NCBI RefSeq assembly: GCF_048544455.1
Contig: NC_133526.1
Coordinates: 10,742,001 to 10,806,000 of the forward strand
Direction of reading: 5' to 3'
From: Silene latifolia
Taxonomy: Eukaryota; Streptophyta; Magnoliopsida; Caryophyllales; Caryophyllaceae
DNA length: 64,000 nt
Below, in pieces: positions 46,029-58,950 of the stretch. Below the pieces are notes generated by a model that was given only the letters and a program-made list of their open reading frames with translations, was not told the DNA's origin and did no database searches. Position 1 is the first letter of the stretch. The number at the start of each line of letters is the position of its first letter. Position numbers and translations under genes: made by a program.

Positions 46029-47720
46029 ATGTCTGGAACCAGCCAGAATCCTTCCAAAGCGGCGGTAGTATGTCATCCCTATCTTCTGCGGCAGAATTAC
46101 TACGCATCTGCAGGAGACCAGTCGGTGCATCCCAAAGATCCACCAAACGATCTCTGCCAAAGATGTCGACGACCGAGCCATGCCCCAACCTCGAAACCAC
46201 CGCAGATTCCAAAGGCAACAGTGCATCCAAATCGATCCAAATCCAAAGCAGGAAAGCACCCCAAGAGAGAGAGGCGAAGCAAGATCCGAAGCCCGACCCA
46301 GAAAGCTCAGCGCAGAAGTTCTCCGGCGAGAGGTCCCAAAGACTCGATCCGATCAGGTGATGATTCGTGGGATGGACATTCTGCGTCGGGCCGTTGAGGA
46401 TCCGAGGAAAGACAACCGAGAACATGATGGCTCAAATCGTGACGGCATCGATCCAAACCAAAGATCGCACCAGAGGCTCCAGCCAGAACCAGCGGTGGAG
46501 GATTGGGTCGACCAATCCCGTCAGAACTAGTTACCAGGCTGGATCTTGCAGGGGTAGCACCCAAATAACCAATCGAGCCAAGAGGATTGGGATGTCTGTC
46601 ATTTGATAATCCACCCATCCAGAGCAGACAACATGTAACGCTTTGTTTAGCACCCCTTCTCCTCGATCGACCTTCCACCCTTTTTAGGTACCCCCGCACA
46701 CCAGACACCAGGATGGCAGTCTGGACCTAATGCAGCAATTCCATCCTGCAACCAGTTCACCAGTGGAGCCTGGATCGAAGGATTACAGCAGACACCAGGA
46801 TGGCAGCCTGGATCCATAAGCAAGATATAACACCGGTAATTGGGTCACCCAAAGACCAGGCCAACTTCACGGGGCACCACAGCTAGGAGGTACACCTGCC
46901 GGTTCCTTCCCGCCTGTTCTAACCCTCTTGCAGAGCGGTAACTCGCCGAGCAAAGAATACCGGGAGCCGAGGGAGCTAATGTATAGGATACCGGGCGTAG
47001 CCTGTCCACTGGAGAAAGCAACAAATATAGCTACGCAGACTCACCTTTCGTGGATGATATAGCTCTAATCGGTGTTCCTAAAGGATGTGTGCCGCCAGCT
47101 ATGACACTCTATGACGGGACCACGATCCACTTGACCATATCAACCACTACAAGCGAAAAATGATGGTGATAACAAAGAATCGGATCTCTAAAGGAAGCTT
47201 GCATGTGCAAAGGTTTCGGATCAACACTATCAGGAGCAGCCCTGCAGTGGTTCGTTGGCTTACCGAACAAGAGCATATCCAGCTTCGCCGACCTAGTCAA
47301 TGCCTTCAATCGCCATTCGCAGCAGAAAGCCGAGAAGCGGACCGGCGACCTCTACCTAGCTAGTGCAAGGGTTTGAGAATCTACCGTGATTACTTGAACC
47401 GGTTCAACAAAGAGAAGGTGTCAATTCCGAGGTGTGATATAGCAACCGCTATACAAGCCTTCCGCCGAGGGCTGCACCAGGATTCACAGCTATACAAGGA
47501 ACTAACCATGCATCCATGCACTACCTTTGAGGAGGTGCAATCGAAGGCGATTGCTGTCATGAGGCTGGAAGAAGACTCTGCGCCTGTAAGAGGCACTTAT
47601 GATTCAGACCCGATCCGAAAGGCTCCGGTAGAAGAAGAGCGAAAGATCCAAACCCTACAAAGCAGACGTGAATAAAGTTTCGAAATTTAGAAGGAAAGTC
47701 CGGCGGATCCGCCTCCGAAA
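46029..47720 (+). pseudogene. Element C gag (fossil)
   Basis: It starts MSGTSQNPSKAAVV shortly after the primer-binding site; the best-preserved part (47373-47675) has IYRDYLNRFNKEKVSIPRCD, as in Tat/Ogre gag. Related to the gag of element D at 58951. It is broken in several places. Confidence 0.75.
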
Positions 47721-47979
47721 GTAAGTGAGTATGGTTTCACTACCAATCTTGCAGACTATTCAAAGCCTTGAAGGAGCCGGGACGCAGAGTCGATGGCCAA
47801 AACTTCCGGAAGGAAACCCCGGCGGCGAGAGACACAGGCAAAAGTGCGAGTTCCACTACAGAACACTCACAACACCGATGAATGCCACTCCCTCGGAAGG
47901 AAGTCAAATTTCACTATGACGAACCCGGATCATCTCCTACCCAAACACAACCCGAGTAAATTCGGCGGATCGGTTCGCC

Positions 47980-48570
47980 CTCCCCCTCCTCCTCATTGCT
48001 CTAGAACCGTGAATGTCATTACGGTGGATCGAGCTATGTGGGCCGACATACTCGGCGGCTAAGAGGCATGCAACCAGGACTAAGGGAGACAGACCGGAAG
48101 GCTCCTGCAGGTTAACCACCAGAATCGCCGTCACCACCTTCGACGAAACAGACGCAGATCTACTCCCAACAAAGACCACGATGCTCTAATCATCACGCTT
48201 CCTATAGGAAATTGCAAGGTGAAAAAGATCCTGGTGGATACCGGAAGCTCCGCCAACTTGATCATGATGGAAACACTCAAAGGAATGGGATTCACCGAGA
48301 AAGATCTAGCAAAGAAGGCAATTCCCTTGGTTGGTTTCAAATGGCGAAAACAAAGCACTCCCTAGGAGAAATCATCATCCCAACCTACGCCGGAGGTGTA
48401 AACAAACAGGTAAGGTATCTGGTTATTGATGGGCCCTCTACTTACAATGTAATCCTTGGCGGCCCCTGGATCCACGAGATGAAAGCAATTCCCTCAACGT
48501 ACCACCAATGCCTGAAGTTTCCAACACCTTGGGGGTGCAAGAAATACGTGGGGATCGGAAGAAGCTAAGG
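47980..48570 (+). pseudogene. Element C aspartic protease (fossil)
   Basis: Active-site motif ILVDTGSSANLIMM, with DTGS at 48237-48248, and the downstream YLVIDGPSTYNVILGGPWIH region typical of Tat proteases. Broken. Confidence 0.78.
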
Positions 48571-48699
48571 ATTGTTACAAGGTGGCTCGAAGCCGACAAC
48601 GGTTCGCCCGCATAGCAATTACAGAGCCAGCGCATCCAGGACGAGTACATTGAGCCTCAGCAGGCAGAACTAGACGAAGTCATCCTGGACTCGCTGCAT

Positions 48700-49480
48700 C
48701 CAGAACGAACTGTTCTCATTGGATCTGAGTGTAGAGGTAAGATTCGTGAAGAACTCGTTCGGTTGTTGAGAACTAACATAGATTGCTTTGCTTGGTCACA
48801 TGATGATATGATAGGGATAGACCCAAGTGTGATAACTCACAAGCTAAGTGTGGATCTAAGCTATAAACCTGTGCAGCAGAAAAGAAGAAAATTTGCTTCT
48901 GAAAGAAACCAGGTTATAAATCAAGAAGTAGATAACCTGCTTGCTGCAGGAAAGATTCGTGAAGTAAAATACCCAGAGTGGTTGTCTAATGTGGTAGTAG
49001 TCCCAAAGAAGAATGGCAAGTGGAGGGTCTGCGTCGTTTTCACGGATTTAAACAAAGCTTGCCCAAAGGATCCATTCCCTCTACCACACATAGACGCCAT
49101 GGTAGATGCTACTGCGGGCCACGAGATGCTGACATTCCTGGATGCCTGGAGCGGATATAACCAGATAAAGATGCACCCCAAAGTGACCAGGAAAAGACAA
49201 AGTTCGATCCGAGAGAGGTATCTATTGTTATAATGTCATGCCTTTTGACCGAAAAATGCAGGATCTACCTATCGAGGTCTGGTGAACATGATGTTTAAAG
49301 AACAAATAGTCCAAACTATGGAAGTATATATAGACGATATGGTCGTCAAATCGAAGCAAGCTTCACAAAGACCACCAAAGACTGGCAAAACTTTCAATAC
49401 CCTCGAAAATACCAAATGAAGTCAATCCTACGAAGTGCACCTTCGGAGTATCCAAAGGGAAAGTTCCTAGGGTACATGGT
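48700..49480 (+). pseudogene. Element C reverse transcriptase (fossil)
   Basis: Recognised by VVVPKKNGKWRVCVVFTDLN, KDPFPLPHIDAMVD and FLDAWSGYNQIKMHP, with the catalytic YIDDMVVKS near 49327. Typical Ty3/Gypsy, unlike the caulimovirid enzyme at the left end of the window. Broken. Confidence 0.82.
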
Positions 49481-49699
49481 GACCCAAAGGGGGATAGAGG
49501 CCAAAGACCGAGCAAATAAGAGCAATTCTGCGGCACTGAATCACCGCAAAAAACCAAAAGACGTCCAAATACTGACCGGAAGAGTGGCGACCTTAAATGA
49601 TTCATATCCGTATCCTCGGACAGATGCAGGCTATTCTATGATATACTCAGAAAAAGCCAAAGATTTGAATGGACGGACGACCACGAAAAAGCATTTCAG

Positions 49700-50085
49700 A
49701 GCCGAAGCGCTATCTCAAAGACCCCACCTCTCCCGTCAAAACCAGAGCCGGAGAACCACTTTTCCCGTATCATCGATCCATGAAGCGAAGATTAGTGCGG
49801 TGCTAGTACGAGAGCAGAAGGATCACAAAGATCCGGTATACTACATCGCAAGTCTCTGCTCCCTAGAGACTAGGTACACATCACTAGAAAAACTTGTCCT
49901 TGCACTAGTTACTGCATCCTATAAACTACGTCCCTACTTCGAGTCTCATACTATTTCTGTGATAACTAATTACCCTCTTAAAACTATCATGAGAAAACCA
50001 GAATTGTCAGGAAGAATGGCTAAATGGTCCGTGCATCTGAGCGGGTACGATCTGAAGTTTGAACCCCGTACGGCCATAAAATCTC
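49700..50085 (+). pseudogene. Element C first RNase H (fossil)
   Basis: ISAVLVREQKDHKDPVYYIA and the LEKLVLALVTASYKLRPYFE region identify the Gypsy RNase H that follows reverse transcriptase. Confidence 0.75.
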
Positions 50086-50149
50086 GTGCTCGCGGCACTT
50101 TGTGTCCGACTTCATCCAAAGACTCTCCGGACCCAGGCCGAACAGGATA

Positions 50150-50541
50150 TCCTGAATCTGGAAGAAGACAAAGGAGAGCAAGTATGGGAGCTACATGTGG
50201 ACGGAGCCTCCAATGCCAAAGGAGCAGGAGTGGGTCTGGTCCTCAAATCACCCCAGGGAGACCTCATAGTCCAAGCTGTACGGTGTGAATTCAAAGCCAC
50301 AAACAACGAAGCAGAATATGAGACACTAATCCTGGGCCTGAAGTTGGCACTGGATCTGAAAATCAAGCACCTTCAGGTCTGCAGTGATTCTAAGCTTATA
50401 GTTAACCATGTCAATGACTACTATGAGGCCAGGGATCCTAGGATGATGGCATATCTAGGCGTAGCAAAGGAGCTGAAAATCAGATTTGTCACATTCAACA
50501 TCAAGCAAATCCTCGGGAGCGAGAATGCGACGACGCACTAG
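50150..50541 (+). pseudogene. Element C second, archaeal-type RNase H (fossil)
   Basis: WELHVDGASNAKGAGVGLVL, NNEAEYETLILGL and VCSDSKLIVNHVN carry the D-E-D residues of the additional RNase H found between RNase H and integrase in Tat elements. It is one of the better-preserved parts. Confidence 0.82.
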
Positions 50542-50699
50542 CCACCCCCGGGGGCAACCTTCAAAACAGAACTATCTCCACGATACCAATTGTCCACGTG
50601 CTGGAGCCAGCAACACTAAAATCTCAGCAGGAAGCAGAAAAAGTGTGCAGCACCAGCAGTGAAGAAAATACTCCAGACTGGAGGAAACCTTACCTAGAC

Positions 50700-51720
50700 T
50701 GGTTGCAGAATGACGTCCTACCAGCAGATAAAAAGGAGGTAAGGAGCTTTAAAATGAGAGCATTCAGATTCATACTAATTGATGATGTTCTTTTCAGGAA
50801 ATCCATCGCTGGACCCTACCTCAGATGCCTGGATCGGGAAGAGTCTCAGGCTGTTTTGGATGCTCTCCACAATGGAGAATGTGGAAACCATGCAGGGGCG
50901 GAGCCCATCCAACAAGGCACCGAGGCGGGATACTACGGCCCACAATGCGCAAAGATGCCATGGAATTCGCAAAAAGATGCGACGCGTTCCAGAGGCACGC
51001 TCATGTCAGCCACCAGCCAGCAGAGCCTCTGCACCAGGTTATCTCACCATGGCCCTTCATGAAGTGGGGGATGGATATCGTGGGACCACTACCCAGAGCA
51101 CCAGGAAACAAAGTCTACATGCTCGCCATGACGGATTACTTTTCCAAATGGATAGAAGCAGAATCATTCTCCCAGGTTACAGAAACCCAGGTGACATCTT
51201 TCATTAAACGCAATATCATATGCAGGTTTGGCATTCTATCTGAAATTATATGTGATAATGGATCCCAATTCATTGGAAATAAGACAGAAGCTTTTTGTGC
51301 TAGGTGGAATATCTCGTTGCGAAATCTACTCCCGAAACCCCTAGTCCAACGGACAAGCTGAATCCAAAGAATAAGATTATCATTGAAAACTTGAAAAAGA
51401 AACTAGAGGAGATTGGGGGCAAATGGGCGGAAGAGCTACCTGCGGTTCTCTCTTTGACAGAACCACACCAAAGGTTGCAACGGGGCAAACCCCTTTAGCC
51501 TGGTGTTCGGAGCAGAAGCAGTCATCCCATCTGAAGTCAGGGTCCCAACCCATAGATATGGATGCATCACAGAAGATCGGAACCAGGTGGAAATGGCAAG
51601 TAGTCTGGAGACGATAGATGAACTCAGAACCAGCGCCCAGATCGGGATGGCTTCCTACCGACAGATCGTGGCTAAAAGCTACAACAAGAACGTAAAAGTA
51701 AGAACTCTGCAGTAGGAGAT
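50700..51720 (+). pseudogene. Element C integrase (fossil)
   Basis: A zinc-finger-like N-terminus with the region around NGECGNHAG, then a core with KWGMDIVGPLPRAPG (first Asp) and IICDNGSQFIGNK (second Asp). No chromodomain seen. Broken. Confidence 0.78.
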
Positions 51721-51899
51721 CTGGTCCTGAGGAAAGTCTTCCGAATACCAAGAACCAAAGAAGGGGAAATTCGCCTACAACCGGGAGGGACCATACCAAG
51801 TAGAAAGCACGATTGGAAATAGAGCCTACCGACTCATGACTATGGAGGGGCAAATGGTTCCCGCATCCTGAATATCACCCACTTGAAAAATATTTTACT

Positions 51900-52650
51900 T
51901 AAGTTACCAAAGATGGTCAACAACTCGGGCACTCAACCTACCGGATACATCCGACCCACCTGGTTCTAGATATTGCCTTATATATTTTCCGCTCAATATT
52001 TTTCTGTCTCTGAGTATCTTTATATCTCCAAATATTTTTCTGGCCCTAAAGATATTTTCCTGCTTCTGAAATATTTTTCTATTTTTAAATATTTTTCTGG
52101 GTCTAGATATCTCCTGATTCTGAATATTTTCTGGCTCCAAAACGCTATTTTTTGAATTCAACATTTATGGTTCTAATAGCCTTGCTCGTATTTTAATTCT
52201 AACAAGTTTTAAATTGAAAAAATCACCTTGAATAATTTAAATTTTTTCAAATAAGCCAAGGAAATAAGATGCAAACTAATCTGCAGCCTCGTATTCATTA
52301 CAGAAGGCGTGTGTCCGTGGCTAAGCACGTACAACCGGGACAACCAGCCTCCCGCGATGCATTAGCACCCACGCAAGCCTGGCTCCTCTGAACGAGTGGG
52401 CATATTAGACCCCTTAGCCATCAATCTAACAGCGATGGCCAAACAAACGACGTGCATGCACAAATCAAAGCACCAGGAACGGTACGACACAAAGAGATAA
52501 CCATTAGGAAATACTTAAGTTTCAAAAGCAAAGTATGTCTGGCACCAGAGCCAGACCAAAAGTACATAAGCTGTCCAAAATAAAAATATCATGCCCCGTA
52601 GGGCCAAAAACTAACTAAGCATAGCATAAGTCTGTCAGATGCAGAAAAAA
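51900..52650. other. Spacer of element C between integrase and antisense frame
   Basis: 51960-52160 is AT-rich and repetitive around AATATTTTTCTG and AAAGATATTTTCCTG; the rest has no recognisable content. It lies where elements A and B have their tandem repeat. Confidence 0.5.
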
Positions 52651-52652
52651 AA

Positions 52653-54815
52653 CTAATCTATGTCAATATGCTCCACAGCTTCAGAAGCAGCTGCCTGAGC
52701 ATCAGGAGCAAGAGAATTCACCTCTTCCTTAGCGCCTGGGTCATCAGCAGAAACAGTACCGGGCTCCACCAAGCCAGCCAATATATCCAGATTCAGACCG
52801 TCCGGAAAGGTAGCAGCGAGCCTCCCCTCTTCAGCTCCTAAATCCCAGGCCGAATGTTCCCTCTTCTGGAACATCTTTATACAGCTGATCTTCGTTTCCA
52901 GAGCAGCATAGGACAGAGCATCCACTAGAGTCCTTTTCAACTCCTGCACATCAGAAGCCTTCTCCTCCTGAATCTGGGCAACACGAGCCTCCGCATCAGA
53001 AGCACGTTTATCCACCTCTGAGATACGCCTCTCAGCTTCTGAGGCACGTTTTTCAAAGACGCACCTTCTTTTAGCATCGCAGACCTCCTTCTCGACATCG
53101 CACCTTCTTCTCTCAAGACTAAACCCGCTCTTCAGCAGCAGAAAGATTGTTCTGCAAACTCTGCTTCTGAGCAGCCTCCTCCAGCAGCAAACTTTGGGAT
53201 CTATCCAGATCAGCCTGAATCTTAAGCCTATCCTCATTTGCTTTTTTCGCCAGCTTCTGAAATTTGGCATTTTCCGCTTCCATAAGAGGAACCTTCTTCC
53301 TCAGATATAGGGACATCTGGAAGGACTGCCAGACCAAAGCGAAATGTCAAAAGAGAAAAGGGGGATTCTTCAGAGACAATCAAACATATGTTACCTCGAA
53401 AGACTGCTCTGCTGCACGATCTGCTAAATAGCGCAAAGCCCTTGTCCCCATCACAGACTCAGGGACAGGAAACAGCAACTGATCCATCAGGCCCAGATTG
53501 CGTTCAGATTTGGCCTTACCAAAGACATCTGGAAATGAAATGGCAGGAGCAGGTTTGGAACCAGAGGCAGCCCCAGAAGCAGGGATAGTTTCAGATATTG
53601 GGGTCGAACCAGCAGCAAGCGTAGTTGAGACAGAAACAGGAGTAGATTTGGGAACAGGAGGATCATCAGAAGCAGATAACCCATGACCAGGCAGCGGAGG
53701 CCTCACAGCTAGAGGCGTGGCTTCAATGGGAGACTGCTCCTTAGCCCGGTTCGCAGCAACAGACCTCCTCTTGGGACGGGGCCTAGAACCAGGGGCGGGG
53801 GTAGACTTCTTTTTCTCAGCAGGCTTGGGGGCAACCACAACCTGCTCTTTCACTCTCTGAGCCAAAACATCTTCCAGTGAAATTCTAGATTTTGCAGAAC
53901 CTGGAAGCAGCAAAGATCAAGTCAGAACCAAATATACGAAAAATCCGGAAACAGAACCAAGTCAAAAAAGGAAGAACAATGTACTAGTCGACATTGAATA
54001 TTTTTCTTCAGCAGCTGTTTTCTTCACCGCAGCAGCAGAATCCTGGACCAGGTTGGGAAAGGTCCTATTTTCTGGAGGTGGACTAAATAGTTTGGAAAGA
54101 GATGCGGTTCTGTCAGGAGACAAAGGCAAGGGGCACAGACCTGCACAAAAAACCAAGTAAGGAAATATAAGCGTCAAAGAAAAATACACAGGAATAAGGG
54201 CATGCAAGTACCGTCTGTTGATCGCCAGACACTGACAATGTAGTCAGTCGGAGCAGGAAGAGTGTCAATTTTCACGAAAATAAAGCGGGAGAACCACTTG
54301 CTGTCATCCGGCTTCACAGGGAAGATGATACAATTCTTTTCCCCGTCTCGAACCCGAATGGTCACTTGACCCCGAGCAAGGGACCTGACCGAGAACAAGT
54401 GTGCAAGGTCCGGGAGACCAATCTCATAACCAAAACGGTTATTCATCGCATCAATCGCAAGCAAGGTCCGCCAAGTATATGGAGCCACTTGGCAAATAGC
54501 CAAATGATTCAAGTTCAGATACTCTTGAACCAGAGGAGGAAAAGGAAACCTCAAACCCAGACGGAAAGCATATTCATATAAACATATCCACCCCTCCCTC
54601 ACTGAGTCGGCTTTTTGGCCAGGGGTTGGGATGTGAAACACCACATCGTCAGAGAAACCAAAGGTTTTCTTGATATAATCAAGATCCTCGGAGGTAAAGT
54701 CAGAATCACAAGAATGTTTGGCGGAAAGGACGCCGTCGGAGAGGAAATCGTCAGACGGCATCACTGGATCCGAGGCCGAGGTCGAAGAAACGGATTTTTG
54801 TGACATGATATGCAA
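52653..54815 (-). pseudogene. Element C antisense reading frame (Transposase_28-like and coiled coil; fossil)
   Basis: Minus-strand coding blocks: an N-terminal domain (54174-54815, start region MSQKSVSSTSASD, with EYAFRLGLRFPFPPLVQEYL and a Trp-rich stretch) resembling the 'putative gypsy type transposon' family, a Pro/Ser-rich middle (53380-53913), and a Lys/Glu/Ala coiled-coil end (52653-53337). The blocks may be separated by introns, as such frames are known to be. Broken or spliced; I cannot tell which. Confidence 0.65.
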
Positions 54816-55137
54816 AGAAATGAAAAGAAAACGAAGTTGAAGACGAAGTACCTGTGGAAAAGCAACCGGCAGAAGGAGAGAGAGTTTTTAGGAAGAAGAG
54901 ATGAAGGTGATTGATGGTGATGGAGAAGTGAGAAAGTAGGGAGTTTTGGGGAATACCGAGGGGATATAAAGAGAGAGGAAGAGTTAGTGGGAGAGTGGGA
55001 TAGTTATTGTGGCGGTTGAAGAGCTATTAAGAGGAGAAGTTGTAGAAACCAAGATAACTGCTAAAACTTCGTCAGTTCTCCGCAGCGCAACAGAAATTCC
55101 CGCCTAAAAATATTTGAGACGGAAATTTGGGGGCAAT

Positions 55138-55823
55138 TGTTAGGGATAAAAATATCATTTAAATATCCCGACGTGGCATCGTATTATCAGCAGAAAGGAG
55201 TGGTAAAAGCATGGCCACGTGGAGCACAACGGTTGGTAGAAGAGGGAAGAGAGGGATTGCTGAGGTGGCGCACTATGGACCGCAGGATCAAATAAACAAC
55301 AAACACAACATGGGCCAAAAGGAAGAAACCCACGTGCAAGAAAGGATAAGAATTTAGTCACCAAACAAACTCCTATTTTGTAGAGAAGTTGACCTGGTAT
55401 TCCGCAACAGACGCAGAGGCAGCTTCCAAACCCTAAGCTTTGACTCCAACAGCTATAAAAGGACAAGGAGAATAGTACTGAAGGCATTCACGAGATCATC
55501 AAGCAACACTATACTCTAAAAAATCCATCAGCAATTGACGATAATTATCTAGCAACGTAAAAATTGTATTTCCTTACTTGGGCGTTTTTACATCGATTAT
55601 AGTGCAAAGTTGGCGGGATTCCGACTCCCCCTGCGGTTGTTCCCACACCGGGTTTTCCGCGTCACCAAAAATCTCTCGTGTCATTCCTTTGTTTATATTT
55701 TCCTTCTTTACTTCATCGCATATCCACTCTTTAAATTAGTTATAATCCAATATTAACCGGCCGTAGATCAATCACTATCACTCACCAATTAAATAAATAA
55801 CTCGGTAAATTTTTACCAAAACA
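55138..55823 (+). repeat. 3' LTR of element C
   Basis: 686 bases from TGTTAGGGATAAA to CCAAAACA, preceded by the purine tract GGAAATTTGGGGGCAAT (55121-55137). Confidence 0.92.
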
Positions 55824-56777
55824 GTAGCCTAATTATGAAGTTTAATAAATAATAATCTTAATATATCGTTTATATCAATTTATCAAAAATCCTAAATTTT
55901 AAAATTTTGCATAAAAGATAAAATGAGTTAAATGGTAGCCTACTACAAATTTCATTGCAATCTCATTTGTGTTATAAGATATACACACAAGATAATATGA
56001 CATGTACGCAATAGAGATTTTTTTGTCCAACTTGTTAATAAGATTGAGATCCTCACAACTCCAATTTCATTCTATGAGAGTTATTTTTCAAAGAAAAAAT
56101 GATGAATAAAAAAATAACACATACCCAAACAAAACATATAGTTGAAAATTTCTGAAATAATAAAAAAAAATTATGAACCTAAAAACAATTACTCATTCAC
56201 ATTCATGATGTCAATCTTGCAGTTAGTTTATAACATAGTATTGAGTGTAATGGAGGGAGTATTTGTTTAAGCAATTATAGGTATTTCTCTTCTTCATATA
56301 GTCTTATTTCTCCAATTAACTATACATACAAAAAAAATCCACTGAGTGATTAATAACAAATAAAATGGTGGAATTTGATTTTTGTAATATTAACCTTATC
56401 GTTATTAATTTAAGTTTTCTCTTAAATAAGGTAAGAAATAGGCATTGAATTATAAAGATATAAGTATATTTACCTTTGAATAGTTCAACTCCACAAATCT
56501 TGATAGCCTCTAAATGAAAACAAAATTACATATATATTAAGGTAAACATGTGAAGATTACTTCAAACCAATCGAACTTAAAAAAAAATTATTAATTTAAA
56601 ACCTTAATACACTTACCTTGATATTGATATAATGATAGGAAAAATTATTGACACATACATACAGTTCTTTTGGCAATAGGGATAAAAAAAAATTTGTCTT
56701 GAATTTTGGCTCACAAATGTTGCCTTCCCTAAAACATTTATATAGCCAAATAAGGATGCCTTTTATGACTTTTAGAC

Positions 56778-56857
<80 letters not shown>

Positions 56858-58340
56858 CAAAGTTAATATATACATAAATATGTAGAAAGGTTTCATGATT
56901 TTTGAGTCTTCGTTTTCATCATTAGCATATTTATTATAGACATAAATATAGAGTAAAAAGAAATGAAATGTAAAAGGTTTTTTTTTTTTTTTTTTTTCAA
57001 AATTCACATTACATGAGAATTATTTAGGGAGTTATCTTTCGGAACTAAAAGAGATTGATATTTTGCCTTGTCTTTTATTTATAAATTATTTATAGATTTA
57101 TTTATTTATCAAATTTAACAAAATTGAGCAAGTTTATTTCAATAAGATTTAAGATAGAGTTGCACATATAAACATTTTTAAATTAGAGTGATGTAAATTT
57201 ATAATTTTTCGTTTAACCTATTCTAGTTTTAAAAATTAAAATATTAATGTTTAATGTTAAGTATGTTATTATTTGCTCTTAATTTTTACAAATTATTTAT
57301 TATTTTATAAATGGTGTAAAATTATAATTATGTGATATTTATTTGTTACTTTAATATGAATTTATTTTTAATGGTTTTTTAATTTATCTAAAAATTAAAA
57401 AAGCCAAAGTTAATGTTTGTTATGCTATTTGCATTTAGTGGTTCAATTTTTTTTTTCTTTTTAAATAAGAAATAATGACATGGCTTTCTATAATCGGTGA
57501 CGTGGAATTTTGGTTATACAAGGTGACATTGTCTATGTGGCTTCCAAAACAAGGACCAACATTCACTGTCTTCATATTTGGAAAAAAGGCTGGAAATATA
57601 AAAAAAAACAAGAGAAATTCTTAGCGTCCTCCCTACACTTAAAAGAGTATTTTATAATATTTAATTCCCATTTTGGTTCTCCTCCTTTGTGTGTAGGGAG
57701 AACGTCCTCTGGAAGGAGGCAAGAATTTCTCAACATACAAATAAAAGACTGTAATAACATAAGTATGACCTCCTTACTCATGCAAAAGTAGTGACGGAGT
57801 CAAGATTTAAATTTAGGGAGGAGCGGAAATTTTTAGGGAGGAAGGCCAGCCACCAGCGGACTAATAATATACTCGTAGAAGGTAAATTAGAATAAAAATC
57901 AAAAATTTTAACTAAAACTTTCAATTTTCCCGTTGCTCGGGAGCGACTGCCTCGATCTCGCCTCGTAAGTCGTAACTCCACCACAGTCGACAATCAATAG
58001 TCCGACACTCGATTAATATCGTTGTTGCGATAAATTAATAAACAAATAGAGATTGACAATTACGGAGTATCAATTACAAGTATGTAATAACCGACTGATT
58101 GAAAGATTTAAATGCTCTAACCAATAATAAAGAAAGGTAAATAAATGATCGGAAGGGATGGAGTAAATAACAAGAATTACTGTTACATGCATATATAAAT
58201 GACAATCGTAAAATTAAAAGAGGCTTACTGTTTAATCAAGCAATTGCATGATTAATTGATCATTAACCGCATAATTAAGGTATTCCAGATCATTAGCACT
58301 GATCTAAAAATCATCATCATCATCATCCGATCATCGTCTT
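55824..58340. other. AT-rich intergenic DNA
   Basis: No gene is supported. Apart from the microsatellite at 56786-56858 it is AT-rich. A patch at 57788-57990 (GTGACGGAGTCAAGATTTAA to GTAACTCCACCAC) has inverted edges and resembles a decayed transposon. Confidence 0.4.
56786..56858. repeat. (TTA)n microsatellite
   Basis: About 24 uninterrupted TTA units. Confidence 0.95.
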
Positions 58341-58886
58341 TGTTAGGCCCAAAATATGGATATGGGCTGACTTGGGGCAGCAGGCCTGGGAGCGCCGCGG
58401 ATGCAGGATATCAGGGAGCCAGGGTGCCAGCATCAGCAAGCAGCGCAGGAAGTGGGCTTTTATCCACACGGACGAAGCTTGTGAGAGTCCAAGTAATTTG
58501 CGAGATCCGAAGAAGGAAGAGACCTACCCGTTGCTAAATTAGGAATAACTTGGAGGAGAAGTAAGAAACCCTAGCTCCGCAACCTCCCCTATATAAGGAG
58601 CCTCAATGCAAGGAAGAACGATCATCGAACAACGCAAGAATCACACTTTAGCATCCATAGTTAGCATAAGAACTGTATTTCCTCTCGAATTATAGTGAAA
58701 ATATTGGTGGGATTCCGTCTCCCCCCGCGGTTGTTTCCCACATCGGGTTTTCCGCGTCACCAAAATTGCTTGTGTTCATCGCATTCATCATTCAAACAGA
58801 CTAACACACAACATACAATCAATTCGCAATATAGACCTAACGCTAAGACCGCTTTGACCCTTAATTGGTAGAAATTTACCAAAACA
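58341..58886 (+). repeat. 5' LTR of element D
   Basis: 546 bases from TGTTAGGCCC to CCAAAACA, with TATATAAGG near 58591-58599 as a TATA box. Its last 200 bases resemble the element C LTR; the first part does not. Confidence 0.78.
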
Positions 58887-58950
58887 GTTTGGCGCCCACC
58901 GTGGGGCATAGTGGTCGTCTTCGTTAGTCAGTCTACTCAACAATCAAAAC

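Larger units (their letters stand above)
44222..55823 (+). mobile_element. LTR-retrotransposon C, full-structure Tat-lineage Gypsy
   Basis: An 11.6-kb element (10.6 kb without an inserted LINE) with 686-base LTRs. Order: gag, protease, reverse transcriptase, RNase H, a second (archaeal-type) RNase H, integrase, AT-rich spacer, antisense frame, purine tract. The extra RNase H before integrase is diagnostic for the Tat lineage. It is a fossil, broken in about a dozen places. The LTRs differ at about 10 of 686 positions, mostly transitions, suggesting roughly half to one million years at commonly used plant rates. No matching target duplication is found (AAATT left, GTAGC right). Confidence 0.88.

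Noticed and set aside
45980-46708. Overlapping open frames on both strands at the start of element C
   Set aside because: They fall in the gag region and are compositional shadows.
56648-57007. Open frames rich in Tyr or Ile around the TTA run
   Set aside because: They are translations of the microsatellite.
57788-57990. Possible MITE with GTGACGGAGTC and inverted end
   Set aside because: The ends are not clear enough and no target duplication was found; noted only in the intergenic entry.
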